From: Oceanicola sp. 502str15
Lineage (GTDB): Bacteria; Pseudomonadota; Alphaproteobacteria; Rhodobacterales; Rhodobacteraceae
Reading direction: 5' to 3'
Assembly: GCF_024105635.1 (NCBI RefSeq)
Contig: NZ_WYDQ01000001.1
Coordinates: 3,658,501 to 3,722,500 of the forward strand
DNA length: 64,000 nucleotides
The position numbers and the translations under genes are program-made. The notes below the pieces were generated by a model, which made no database searches, was not told where the DNA came from, and worked only from the letters and a program-made list of their open reading frames with translations. How positions within the stretch are numbered: position 1 is the first letter of the stretch; each line of letters starts with the position of its first letter. Below are positions 8,912-16,219 of the stretch, one piece after another.

Positions 8912-10141
8912 CTACGGCGCCGGTCCATTACTCGACTTCGTTTTTTCTGCTCTGGATATATCTTCTAAGAGCATGTCGACCGCTGAACTGACGGATCGCC
9001 CCTGGAGGTACAGATCCATGTCGTCTGTGGAGAAACTCGGCGAGCTCCATGCTTCCTTCAAAGCTCTAACCAAACTTGCATTGCCCTCTCGGTGCTCAAA
9101 ATGAAGCCCTGTCCGTCCGTGGCTTACTGATGTTATCAACCCGCCCACTTTAGCGGCTATAACTGGCTTATGTCGCTGGTAGGCTTCGATCACTACAACT
9201 GGATTGGGGTCCGACCATTTCGAGGGCACTATCAGTGCATCAATTCTTGGAAAGTATGCTTCAGGCTTAACAACGCCAACATACTCAATTTCGTCATAGC
9301 CAGTGATGGACTTTTCCAACAATTCGACGTAACTTTGATCTCCACTCCCTGCGATCAACAGCTTAGCGAGACGCCTCTGCTCAATCCGTAAGAAGCCCAA
9401 GAACTCCTTAAAGGCTTCCACCAACTCTAGAACACCCTTATCATCGACAAGTCGCCCCAAGAACCCAAAACGTCGGATGTCGCCCAAATCACTCTTGGCC
9501 GCACGTGCCCCTCCTGAAGCGACCAACGGTGGCTCCATGACCTTTGCAACTGCCCTGCGAAAAAGTCCGTTAGAGCAGTGCCGTTCGAGAATGAACTCAC
9601 TTGCACCGTAAACAACATCGACATTGCTACTAAGGCGCTTTTTTATCAAAGAGAAAACTCGGCACTTGAGGCATTGTGTGCCGCAATCACTCCGCCCGTT
9701 AAACATTGAAGAGGCGGTGCAGAGCAGTTGATAGTCATGCAGATAATGCACATGCACCACGCTCTCACCTTGCCAAAGCGGCGCCCACGCCGAACAAGAT
9801 ATACAACGCAAGTTGTGTGTAAAAATGACGGAAGGCTTCACCTCTTTTAGGAGCCTCCGAAAACGAACAGCAGAAACGGGGTTGAAGTTATCTAGCGCAT
9901 GGAACGCGCTCTTACCAAATACGCTGTGTTCGCGCGGTGGATAAGGAAAATATACATTAGGATTTTTCATCCTATGATCGACTGGGCCGTGATTGACCTC
10001 GGTGCCCGGAATCGCCACAGATATCGACTTCGTAGGAACGCCTCTGGCATGAAGCTCGTCGCGAAGCACTTGTATAACTTTTTCCGCTCCGGCGTCGAAC
10101 GGCGTGTTGTTTATCGTGTTTACAAATAGTATCGGTTGCAT
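8912..10141 (-). CDS. Glycosyltransferase, GT4 family
   Basis: A roughly 409-residue GT-B enzyme. The N-terminus ILFVNTINNTPFDAGAEKV matches the acceptor-domain glycine loop, FTHNLRCISCSA lies mid-domain, and the donor domain contains RFGFLGRLVDDKGVLELVEA and VPSKWSDPNPVVVIEA, an E-x7-E-type nucleotide-sugar site. A cysteine-rich patch (DCGTQCLKCRVF, near residues 155-165), common in GT4 proteins of this sort, is present. I start at the ATG at 10141 since the 13 upstream codons look non-coding in character. It converges on the 7777-8850 gene, leaving 61 bases between stops. Donor and acceptor are unknown. Confidence 0.82.
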   Translation of the reverse strand: MQPILFVNTINNTPFDAGAEKVIQVLRDELHARGVPTKSISVAIPGTEVNHGPVDHRMKNPNVYFPYPPREHSVFGKSAFHALDNFNPVSAVRFRRLLKEVKPSVIFTHNLRCISCSAWAPLWQGESVVHVHYLHDYQLLCTASSMFNGRSDCGTQCLKCRVFSLIKKRLSSNVDVVYGASEFILERHCSNGLFRRAVAKVMEPPLVASGGARAAKSDLGDIRRFGFLGRLVDDKGVLELVEAFKEFLGFLRIEQRRLAKLLIAGSGDQSYVELLEKSITGYDEIEYVGVVKPEAYFPRIDALIVPSKWSDPNPVVVIEAYQRHKPVIAAKVGGLITSVSHGRTGLHFEHREGNASLVRALKEAWSSPSFSTDDMDLYLQGRSVSSAVDMLLEDISRAEKTKSSNGPAP

Positions 10142-10649
10142 CTTAATCACAAGCTTCGGTAATTGTTGTCGGGTTCGCATATCACAGATCTAGAGGATCG
10201 GCCAAATCAAACTGCTAATCAAGTCGTGGGAATTTAGCCTCTGTAAAATTCAAGTGCTTTCGGACTGGACGCAACGGCATACCAGCGAACTCCCACCTAA
10301 TATAAAGTGCCTTCACTGACAGGGACCTCGCGGCCTAGCTTGCTCCACAGCCACCGCGTACCCTCTGACCGACAAATGATTCTACGACAACCTATAACTA
10401 ATCTTCATTGCGATTGCCTTTCAGTAATATGCAAGGTTGGACACCTAAATGACAAGCGAAGGGCTAGTTTATAGGGAGCTCGTTGGAGTGAAAGCGCTTT
10501 AAGAAGCCGCCGGGCTTCTACCGTGAGCTGACTTCGAGCCCTGGAGCCAGCGGGCGCGTAAAACTTAAAGAAGCTCTCTGCTCCACTTTTCAATGCCAGC
10601 TGCTCGCCATCGGCCAGTTGCGCGTCAAGCCAGCAAATGGATCGGTTCA
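10142..10649. other. Intergenic stretch, no supported gene
   Basis: About 500 bases between two minus-strand genes. Overlapping frames on both strands show no family signature and no clear ribosome binding site. It probably holds the promoter of the downstream glycosyltransferase and the 3' end of the FkbM transcript; I see no strong terminator hairpin. Confidence 0.4.
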
Positions 10650-11393
10650 TCAGTTCGTTGATACTTTTATCGAACTTTGTACAAAAAGCATATCCGCCTG
10701 AACGGCGCGGCCGTTTCGGACCATCAGTGGGTCGACCAATACGCTGGAAAGCTCGAAGCCGTGCGCGGCCAGCCAAGGAATCAGCTCGTGTGCAAGCGGC
10801 TGGCCAGCGTACAGTTCGGCGAAAGACATCTCGCAGTAAATCCAATCAAAGCTATCGAGCAGTTCTTCGCAGCCTTTCAGCACCTCGCCTTCGTAACCTT
10901 GCACGTCGATCTTGAGAAGGGCCGGCGCATGCAGGTTTTCGCGGGTAAGCTCATCACTCAGTCGCGCGATCCGTATAGTTTCGGTGCCTATTATTTGTGT
11001 GCCCGGAAAAATCTCTGTTTGAGTTTCTGGCGCCAGCAGTGACGAACTGTCAGCACGCGCAGACACATTTATTTCTGCAGTCCCCGCTTCCGTTCCAAGC
11101 GCTGTGCGATGCAGCTCGACCACGGGGTCATCCCCAAGAACACGGAGGAAAGTCTCCGCAGGGGCTCGCATCGGCTCGAACGAGTAGACCTTTGCACTTG
11201 GTTGCACTAGGCGGCAGAGCAGAGCGAACTGACCGACATTTGCACCCACATCGATTACGGTCTTCAGAGGCCCAAGACCGGCAAGCAGCGCTTCATGCTC
11301 GTAGCTTGCAGCGACTCCGTGGCGCAGCGCTGACCGAGTGCGCCGATCGGATAGAGCTCGCCCGGCCTTCGCGAGCTTTCGCAGCACACTCAA
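10650..11393 (-). CDS. FkbM-family SAM-dependent methyltransferase
   Basis: A 247-residue class I methyltransferase of the FkbM type, which O-methylates sugars or polyketides. The SAM-binding motif is VIDVGANVGQFALLC (about residues 46-60), followed by the acidic motif VYSFEPM, and the family-specific LLKIDVQGYEGEVLKG (about residues 160-175). In this cluster it most likely methylates a sugar of the polysaccharide, such as fucose. It lies three bases downstream of gmd on the same strand, so the two are probably co-transcribed. Its GC content resembles the host, unlike the genes at 2.7-10.1 kb. Confidence 0.88.
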   Translation of the reverse strand: MSVLRKLAKAGRALSDRRTRSALRHGVAASYEHEALLAGLGPLKTVIDVGANVGQFALLCRLVQPSAKVYSFEPMRAPAETFLRVLGDDPVVELHRTALGTEAGTAEINVSARADSSSLLAPETQTEIFPGTQIIGTETIRIARLSDELTRENLHAPALLKIDVQGYEGEVLKGCEELLDSFDWIYCEMSFAELYAGQPLAHELIPWLAAHGFELSSVLVDPLMVRNGRAVQADMLFVQSSIKVSTN

Positions 11394-11396
11394 GCC

Positions 11397-12515
11397 CTAC
11401 CCCTCCAAGCTCACCGGCAGCTCCAACCCGTGCTCTTTGAGCAGAGCCACTCGTCGAGCCGATTTCAAATCATCCCCCACCATCTCCGCGCACATCTCTT
11501 GCGCCGTGATCTCCGGCACCCAGCCCAGCTTCTCCTTCGCCTTCTTCGGCGCCCCCAGCAGCGTCTCCACTTCAGCAGGCCGGAAATAGCGCGGGTCGAT
11601 CCGCATCACCACATCGCCCGGCTTCACCGCCGGGGCCATGTTGTTGTCAACCTTCACCACGGTGGCCGTCTCCTCAACACCCTCGCCATAAAACTCCAAC
11701 TCCATCGACAGCTCCGCCGCCGTCCACTGGATGAACTCGCGGACCGAATACTGCTTGCCGGTGGCGATCACGAAGTCCTCCGCCTGTTCCTGCTGCAACA
11801 TCATCCACTGCATCCGCACGTAGTCTTTGGCATGGCCCCAGTCCCGCAGGGCGTCGATGTTGCCCATGTAGAGGCAGGGCTCCAGCCCCATCGCTATATT
11901 GGCGAGGCCGCGGGTGATCTTGCGGGTCACGAAGGTTTCGCCGCGCCGTGGGCTCTCGTGATTGAAGAGGATGCCGTTGCAGGCATACATCCCGTAACTC
12001 TCGCGGTAGTTCACCGTGATCCAGTAGGCGTAGAGTTTGGCCACGGCATAGGGCGAGCGCGGGTAGAAGGGCGTGGTTTCGCGCTGGGGGGTCTCCTGCA
12101 CCAGGCCATAGAGTTCGGAGGTGGAGGCTTGGTAGAAGCGGGTCTTCTTTTCCAACCCGAGAAAGCGGATTGCCTCCAGCAGGCGTAGAGTGCCCATCGC
12201 GTCGACGTCGGCGGTATACTCAGGCGCTTCGAAGCTCACCGCCACGTGGCTCTGCGCGCCGAGGTTGTAGACTTCATCGGGTTGGATATCCGACAGCAGG
12301 CGCGTCAGATTGGAGGAGTCGCTAAGGTCGCCATAGTGCAACTTCAGCCGCTGATGCTCGACGTGGGGGTCCTGGTAGATGTGGTCGACCCGCTGGGTGT
12401 TGAACAGCGAGGCGCGGCGCTTGATGCCATGCACCTCGTAGCCCTTCTCAAGCAAGAACTCGGCCAGGTAGGAGCCATCTTGGCCCGTGATCCCCGTAAT
12501 GAGGGCTTTCTTCAT
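11397..12515 (-). CDS. gmd: GDP-mannose 4,6-dehydratase
   Basis: Converts GDP-D-mannose to GDP-4-keto-6-deoxy-D-mannose, the first step to GDP-L-fucose and related deoxyhexoses. Its 372 residues match the family length. The NADP-binding start [34 protein letters not shown], the STSELYG serine motif with the catalytic YAVAK, and [19 protein letters not shown] are all diagnostic. Together with fcl at 1654-2592 it completes the GDP-L-fucose route from GDP-mannose; the GDP-mannose-forming genes are not in this window. It is followed closely by the FkbM methyltransferase. Confidence 0.97.
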   Translation of the reverse strand: MKKALITGITGQDGSYLAEFLLEKGYEVHGIKRRASLFNTQRVDHIYQDPHVEHQRLKLHYGDLSDSSNLTRLLSDIQPDEVYNLGAQSHVAVSFEAPEYTADVDAMGTLRLLEAIRFLGLEKKTRFYQASTSELYGLVQETPQRETTPFYPRSPYAVAKLYAYWITVNYRESYGMYACNGILFNHESPRRGETFVTRKITRGLANIAMGLEPCLYMGNIDALRDWGHAKDYVRMQWMMLQQEQAEDFVIATGKQYSVREFIQWTAAELSMELEFYGEGVEETATVVKVDNNMAPAVKPGDVVMRIDPRYFRPAEVETLLGAPKKAKEKLGWVPEITAQEMCAEMVGDDLKSARRVALLKEHGLELPVSLEG

Positions 12516-12529
12516 GCGTCAGGCTCCAT

Positions 12530-13783
12530 TCATTCCGCGCTGACCAGGGCCGCCTGGCGGCTTGTCAGTTTCTCGAATTCGATATGCAGGTTTCCGAGGA
12601 TAGCGTCCATGTCCCAGCGCTCGAGTGCGCGGTGGCGCGCCGTTAGTCCGAATTCGGCTCGGCGGGTGGGGTCGTTCAGAAGGGACTCTACGGCCGCTGC
12701 GGCAGCTTTCCCGTCGCCGGGAGGGGTCAAGACCCCGGCCCCCTCGACTTCGTCTCCCAAGGCCGTGCCCGCGTGGGCCGTGGCCAGCACCGGGCGGCCG
12801 GAAGCGAGCATGTTGGTGAGCTTGGAGGGGAGCATCACGTCGGCGGCTCCGGCGATCTGGGGGAGCAGGTGGACGTCGGCGACGCCGAGGAGGTCACTCA
12901 GTTTTTCGAGCGGTTGCAAGGGTAGGAAGCGGATGTTGCTCAATCCTTCGGCCATGTTCACCAGCTCATCCCTCATCGGGCCATCGCCGCAGATCATCAG
13001 AGTGAGGTCTTCGCGGTGGGCGAGATGACGTGCCATCTCCGGCAGAACCTCGAGCCCCTGCTTGTTGGCGAGGTTGCCGGAGTACAGCGCCACGTAGGGT
13101 GTCTCGATCCCGAGTTCCGCCTTCATCGGCGACACTCCCTCGATCGGCGTTACCTTCTCGAGGTTGGCCCAGTTGCGAAGTTCATAGATCCGTTCCTCGG
13201 GCACCTCTTTCTGCCGCAGCTTGTCGAGCATTGGGCGGGAGATCGAGCTGGCCTTGTCGAAGCGGCGGAGCACCCAGCGCTCGAAGGCCTTGGCTGCGCG
13301 TCCCGTTCGGCTCTCCTCCTTGATCAATCCAGTGGCGAAGGCTGCCTCGACCTCGAAGTCCTGGACATGCAGCCAAGCCTTGGCGCCGCCGATCCGCGCC
13401 GCCAGCCAGCCTACGGGAGCCGCCACCAACGACGGTCCTATCACGAAAACTACGTCCGGCCGCCAGACGAGCGCGCGCCAGAGCGTGACCGGCGCTGCCG
13501 TCAGTGCAAAGCTGGCATGGTGCAGGATGCGCTTAGCCCCGGTGGGCTTGCGCGGCACGTACAGCGGGCAGTGAACAACGTCCGCGCCAGACTCTGTCTT
13601 GCGCCGCTTCCAGAACGGCCCACGCCAACCTTCGAAGACGCGCCAATGCGGGAAGTAGGGTTTGGCAGTGACGACCTTGGTCTCGACCCCATGCCTTGCC
13701 ATGTAGTCGCAGAGGCCGGACGAGTAGACGGCGATGGAGATGATCTCGGGATCGTAGTTGATACCGAGGAATAACAGCTTCAT
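12530..13783 (-). CDS. WcaI-like glycosyltransferase (GT4)
   Basis: A 417-residue glycosyltransferase resembling the colanic-acid enzyme WcaI, often a fucosyltransferase. Visible blocks are KLLFLGINYDPEIISIAVYS at the start, TAKPYFPHWRVFEGWRGPFW, a VHCPLYVPRKPTGAKRILHH segment typical of WcaI, ALYSGNLANKQGLEVLPEMA in the donor domain and LPSKLTNMLASGRPVLATA. The ATG at 13783 is preferred over an upstream frame opening because the protein then begins exactly at the conserved first strand and GTGAAG lies just upstream. It sits directly upstream of gmd (14-base gap), which fits a role in transferring fucose. Confidence 0.85.
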   Translation of the reverse strand: MKLLFLGINYDPEIISIAVYSSGLCDYMARHGVETKVVTAKPYFPHWRVFEGWRGPFWKRRKTESGADVVHCPLYVPRKPTGAKRILHHASFALTAAPVTLWRALVWRPDVVFVIGPSLVAAPVGWLAARIGGAKAWLHVQDFEVEAAFATGLIKEESRTGRAAKAFERWVLRRFDKASSISRPMLDKLRQKEVPEERIYELRNWANLEKVTPIEGVSPMKAELGIETPYVALYSGNLANKQGLEVLPEMARHLAHREDLTLMICGDGPMRDELVNMAEGLSNIRFLPLQPLEKLSDLLGVADVHLLPQIAGAADVMLPSKLTNMLASGRPVLATAHAGTALGDEVEGAGVLTPPGDGKAAAAAVESLLNDPTRRAEFGLTARHRALERWDMDAILGNLHIEFEKLTSRQAALVSAE

Positions 13784-13982
13784 CACTTCACCTTGCACTT
13801 CTCGAACTTGAACACTGCGCACGAGCCCGAACATCGACCTTCACGCCGTAGGCATACGCTTCCCATTCTCGAAGAGAGTTCTGCCCCGCCACGCTGCATT
13901 GCAGCAAACACCGTTCCGGCTCTCGTGACAAGCCCCGGTCGAGCGCGCCGAAGCGGTCGGCAGGCCCACGCCATTTATCCAG

Positions 13983-14960
13983 TCAGTCGAAATCGGCCGC
14001 AGTGCTTTCGGCTTTCCAGTCCTCCAAAGAGCGCTTCAATGGATATTGGTATTTGAATCCAAGCTCCTGAAGCCGTTTTGGAACGACATTGGTCGATCGA
14101 TTCAGCTTCATGATCCGAGGCCGGTTGATCGAGGTCTTCAACCCGAGTGCATTCAGCACTTCGAAGCCCCAGGCGGCAATGAGCATCAATCGCAGGGGAA
14201 TCACTCGCTTTGCCGGTTCGTACCCGCCGACCTCCGCGAAGGTCTCGGCGATGTCCTCGGCCGTGTGCCGTTCCGGCAGGGCAAAGTTGTAAGTGATGGT
14301 CTGCTCCTCGCGCTCCAGCGCGAAGCCGAAGCTCCCGACCAGGTCCTTCACGTAGCCGCAGGACTTGATCGTGTCGGTGCGCCCGGGGAAGGCGAACCGT
14401 TTCTTCGCCAGCATCCGTGCCATCCGGGTGAAGTTGCCCCGTTCCTCACGGCCGTAAATCACCGCCGGCCGCACCGTGACCAGCTTGCGCCGGTCGCGCG
14501 ACTCACGCTGCCATTGGTGATGAATCTGCTCTGCGCAGAACTTCGACTTGCCGTAGGCGCTCTCAGGCTTCAGCTCGGAGTCCTCGTCGAGCGGATCCTC
14601 CGTTGGGCCATAAACCGCGATTGAGCTGGTAAAGACGATGGTGTCGCAGCCAACTCGCCGGGCAAAGTCGCAGACGTGGGTCGCACCCAGGACGTTGGCC
14701 CAGTAGTACTCCCAATCCTCGTGGCCAGGTGTCGTGTGGACCGCGGCGAGGTTGTAGATCTCGTCGACTTGGCCAGGGAGATCGAGGGTGATTGGGTCAC
14801 AGACGGAACGGATTCGGTAGTCCACACCCTCTACTCGCCAGCGCGGTTCGCCGATGTCGGCGGAGATGAGGCTTTCATAGTGACCAGAGAGTGCAAGCCG
14901 TTGCAGGAGGTGCGTCCCAATGAACCCTGCCCCACCGAACACCACAGCTGTTTTACTCAC
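13983..14960 (-). CDS. NAD-dependent sugar epimerase/dehydratase (extended SDR)
   Basis: A 325-residue extended SDR, probably acting on a nucleotide sugar. The Rossmann motif AVVFGGAGFIGTHLLQRL is at the N-terminus, with NLAAVH, FTSSIAVYG (catalytic serine), YGKSK (tyrosine and lysine) and VRPAVIYG. The C-terminal part (IPLRLMLIAAWGFEVLNAL) resembles the GalE-like and 3-beta-HSD-like groups; the substrate cannot be stated. The start is a GTG with AGGAGG seven bases upstream. It is the first gene of the minus-strand group wcaI-gmd-fkbM, with a 199-base gap (13784-13982) that contains no recognisable gene. Confidence 0.82.
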   Translation of the reverse strand: MSKTAVVFGGAGFIGTHLLQRLALSGHYESLISADIGEPRWRVEGVDYRIRSVCDPITLDLPGQVDEIYNLAAVHTTPGHEDWEYYWANVLGATHVCDFARRVGCDTIVFTSSIAVYGPTEDPLDEDSELKPESAYGKSKFCAEQIHHQWQRESRDRRKLVTVRPAVIYGREERGNFTRMARMLAKKRFAFPGRTDTIKSCGYVKDLVGSFGFALEREEQTITYNFALPERHTAEDIAETFAEVGGYEPAKRVIPLRLMLIAAWGFEVLNALGLKTSINRPRIMKLNRSTNVVPKRLQELGFKYQYPLKRSLEDWKAESTAADFD

Positions 14961-15506
14961 CCGCGCCTCCTAAGAACACTACGCCGCCGAGAGGCGAGAC
15001 GATAAGGCAGAACCTGCGCCAGTCGATCAGAATGCGCCACCCGCAAAATCTTGGAATTTCCGGCGGCTATGCGCGGCGTTGGTTGATCTGGTTTACCACG
15101 TGATACTCAGAGAGTGAGAATCCGGTTGCTCTTGCAGCCAGTGATCCATTCGCGGCTGTCATTGAGTGGAAATCCATGGCTTGGTCTATCCTTCGTGTAG
15201 CTGGCTGGACTGCGGTACATAGTTGATGACGCTACTCTTCTGCGCCTGCGAGCCGCCGCACCTGTGCCTTACCTGGCACTAGTTGCCAGATCCTCCATAG
15301 GTCGCTTGGGTCCCTCTGGGGCTGTGGGGCGCGTCAGGGGGTGCGCTGAGCCCCGGTCGCTGACAGTTTGTGGGGTATTCATATACCACACACCTATTTT
15401 GTGGCCTCTGGGGGGGGCTTATCACAACATCTGGGGGCACCCCCCTGCATCTGGGGGGTATTTTCCCCGATCTGCTCCTGTGGGTTGTCATAATACCCCA
15501 ATCTCT
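14961..15506. other. Non-coding boundary between polysaccharide cluster and replication module
   Basis: No supported gene. From about 15300 the sequence becomes G-run rich. GGGGTA or TACCCC occurs at about 15372, 15456 and 15493, and a small palindrome GGTATTCATATACC lies at about 15374-15387. These could be part of the replication region or arm sites marking an inner element end. Confidence 0.45.
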
Positions 15507-15548
15507 CAGGGGGTTCGCTGTGGGGGACGCTCAGGGGGCTCCGTGGGG

Positions 15549-15866
15549 GTGTCCCGGGGTGTCCCGGGGGTGTCCCGGGGGGCCGGGACAGGCTAAGCCC
15601 CTGATGTTGTTGATAGATTCACCTACTGTCCCAGTGTCCCGGGGTAAAAGAGATTGAAACTTGTCGTTCTGAGAAAATGTGATTCTGAGGGTCTGCGGGG
15701 GTCCCCCTCACGACACGACCTAGGCCGACTCCGGGAAACGGGGGCGCGGGGCTATATGGGGGTGCTCTGGGGCCGGGACAGCGGGACAGAGCCAGATTAT
15801 GTCAGGAAAACAGGGGCTTAGCCTGTCCCACCCCCCGGGACATCCCCGGGACACCCCCGGGACAGG
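15549..15866. repeat. Large inverted repeat with TGTCCC iterons, candidate origin
   Basis: The hexamer TGTCCC or its complement occurs 13 times between 15550 and 15929. The left arm (15549-15603) and right arm (15811-15866) form an imperfect inverted repeat of about 55 bases; the innermost 13 (GGCTAAGCCCCTG) are perfect. Three CCCGGG-embedded iterons are spaced 10-11 bases apart in each arm. The arms flank 207 bases that include a more AT-rich stretch (15604-15690). Weaker symmetry (CAGGGGGCTC blocks) extends out to about 15507 and 15945. It lies just downstream of the primase-helicase gene, as origins do in P4-like satellites, so a replication origin is my best inference; packaging or regulatory use is possible. 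Confidence 0.6.
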
Positions 15867-16000
15867 GAAAAACCCCCTGAGAGCCCCCACAGCTCCCCAG
15901 AGCCCCCTGAGAGCCCGAGGAGCTGTCCCCCTGAACGACTAAGGGCCCCCGTGGGGGCCCCTAGATGTAGATGCGGCGCTGTGGGGGATCGTCAGATCGG

Positions 16001-16219
16001 CTAGTCTATCGGGCAGTAGGCTGCGTGATTCTGGTGCTCCCAGAACCGACACGCGACATCGTTATCCCGGATGATCGGCCTCACGGCGGTTTCGTCTCCG
16101 TCCTCCCCGATGACGACGGTGGGCGGGTTGGCGTAACAGAAGGGGAGCGAGGAGTGATCCCGGAAACGGCAATTTCCGCAAACCTTCTCTATCCAGCCGT
16201 CGTCGCTCTTGCGTCTCAT
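16001..16219 (-). CDS. Small Cys-rich protein (zinc-ribbon-like), function unknown
   Basis: A 72-residue protein with CGNCRF (Cys14, Cys17), FCYANPP (Cys28) and DVACRFWE (a fourth Cys in the same spacing class), a pattern suggesting one metal-binding fold. I do not recognise the family. Its ATG overlaps the TGA of the primase-helicase gene (ATGA, 16216-16219), so it should be translationally coupled to it and co-expressed. It is the last gene of the replication module, adjoining the repeat region. A role with the primase or in DNA binding is only inferred from this coupling. Confidence 0.65.
   Translation of the reverse strand: MRRKSDDGWIEKVCGNCRFRDHSSLPFCYANPPTVVIGEDGDETAVRPIIRDNDVACRFWEHQNHAAYCPID

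Noticed and set aside
10405..10845. Minus-strand frame of 146 codons overlapping the fkbM gene
   Set aside because: It runs antisense-phase to a well-supported methyltransferase, has no recognised motif, and its free part (10405-10649) lacks a start signal.
15264..15657. Overlapping plus-strand frames of about 100 codons in the repeat region
   Set aside because: They consist of Gly/Pro/Cys-rich translations of G-runs and iterons, without a binding site or family signal; the repeats explain them.
15549..15866. CRISPR array interpretation of the repeats
   Set aside because: Repeats are 6-11 bases at 10-11 base spacing and mirrored, with no unique spacers of regular length and no cas genes.
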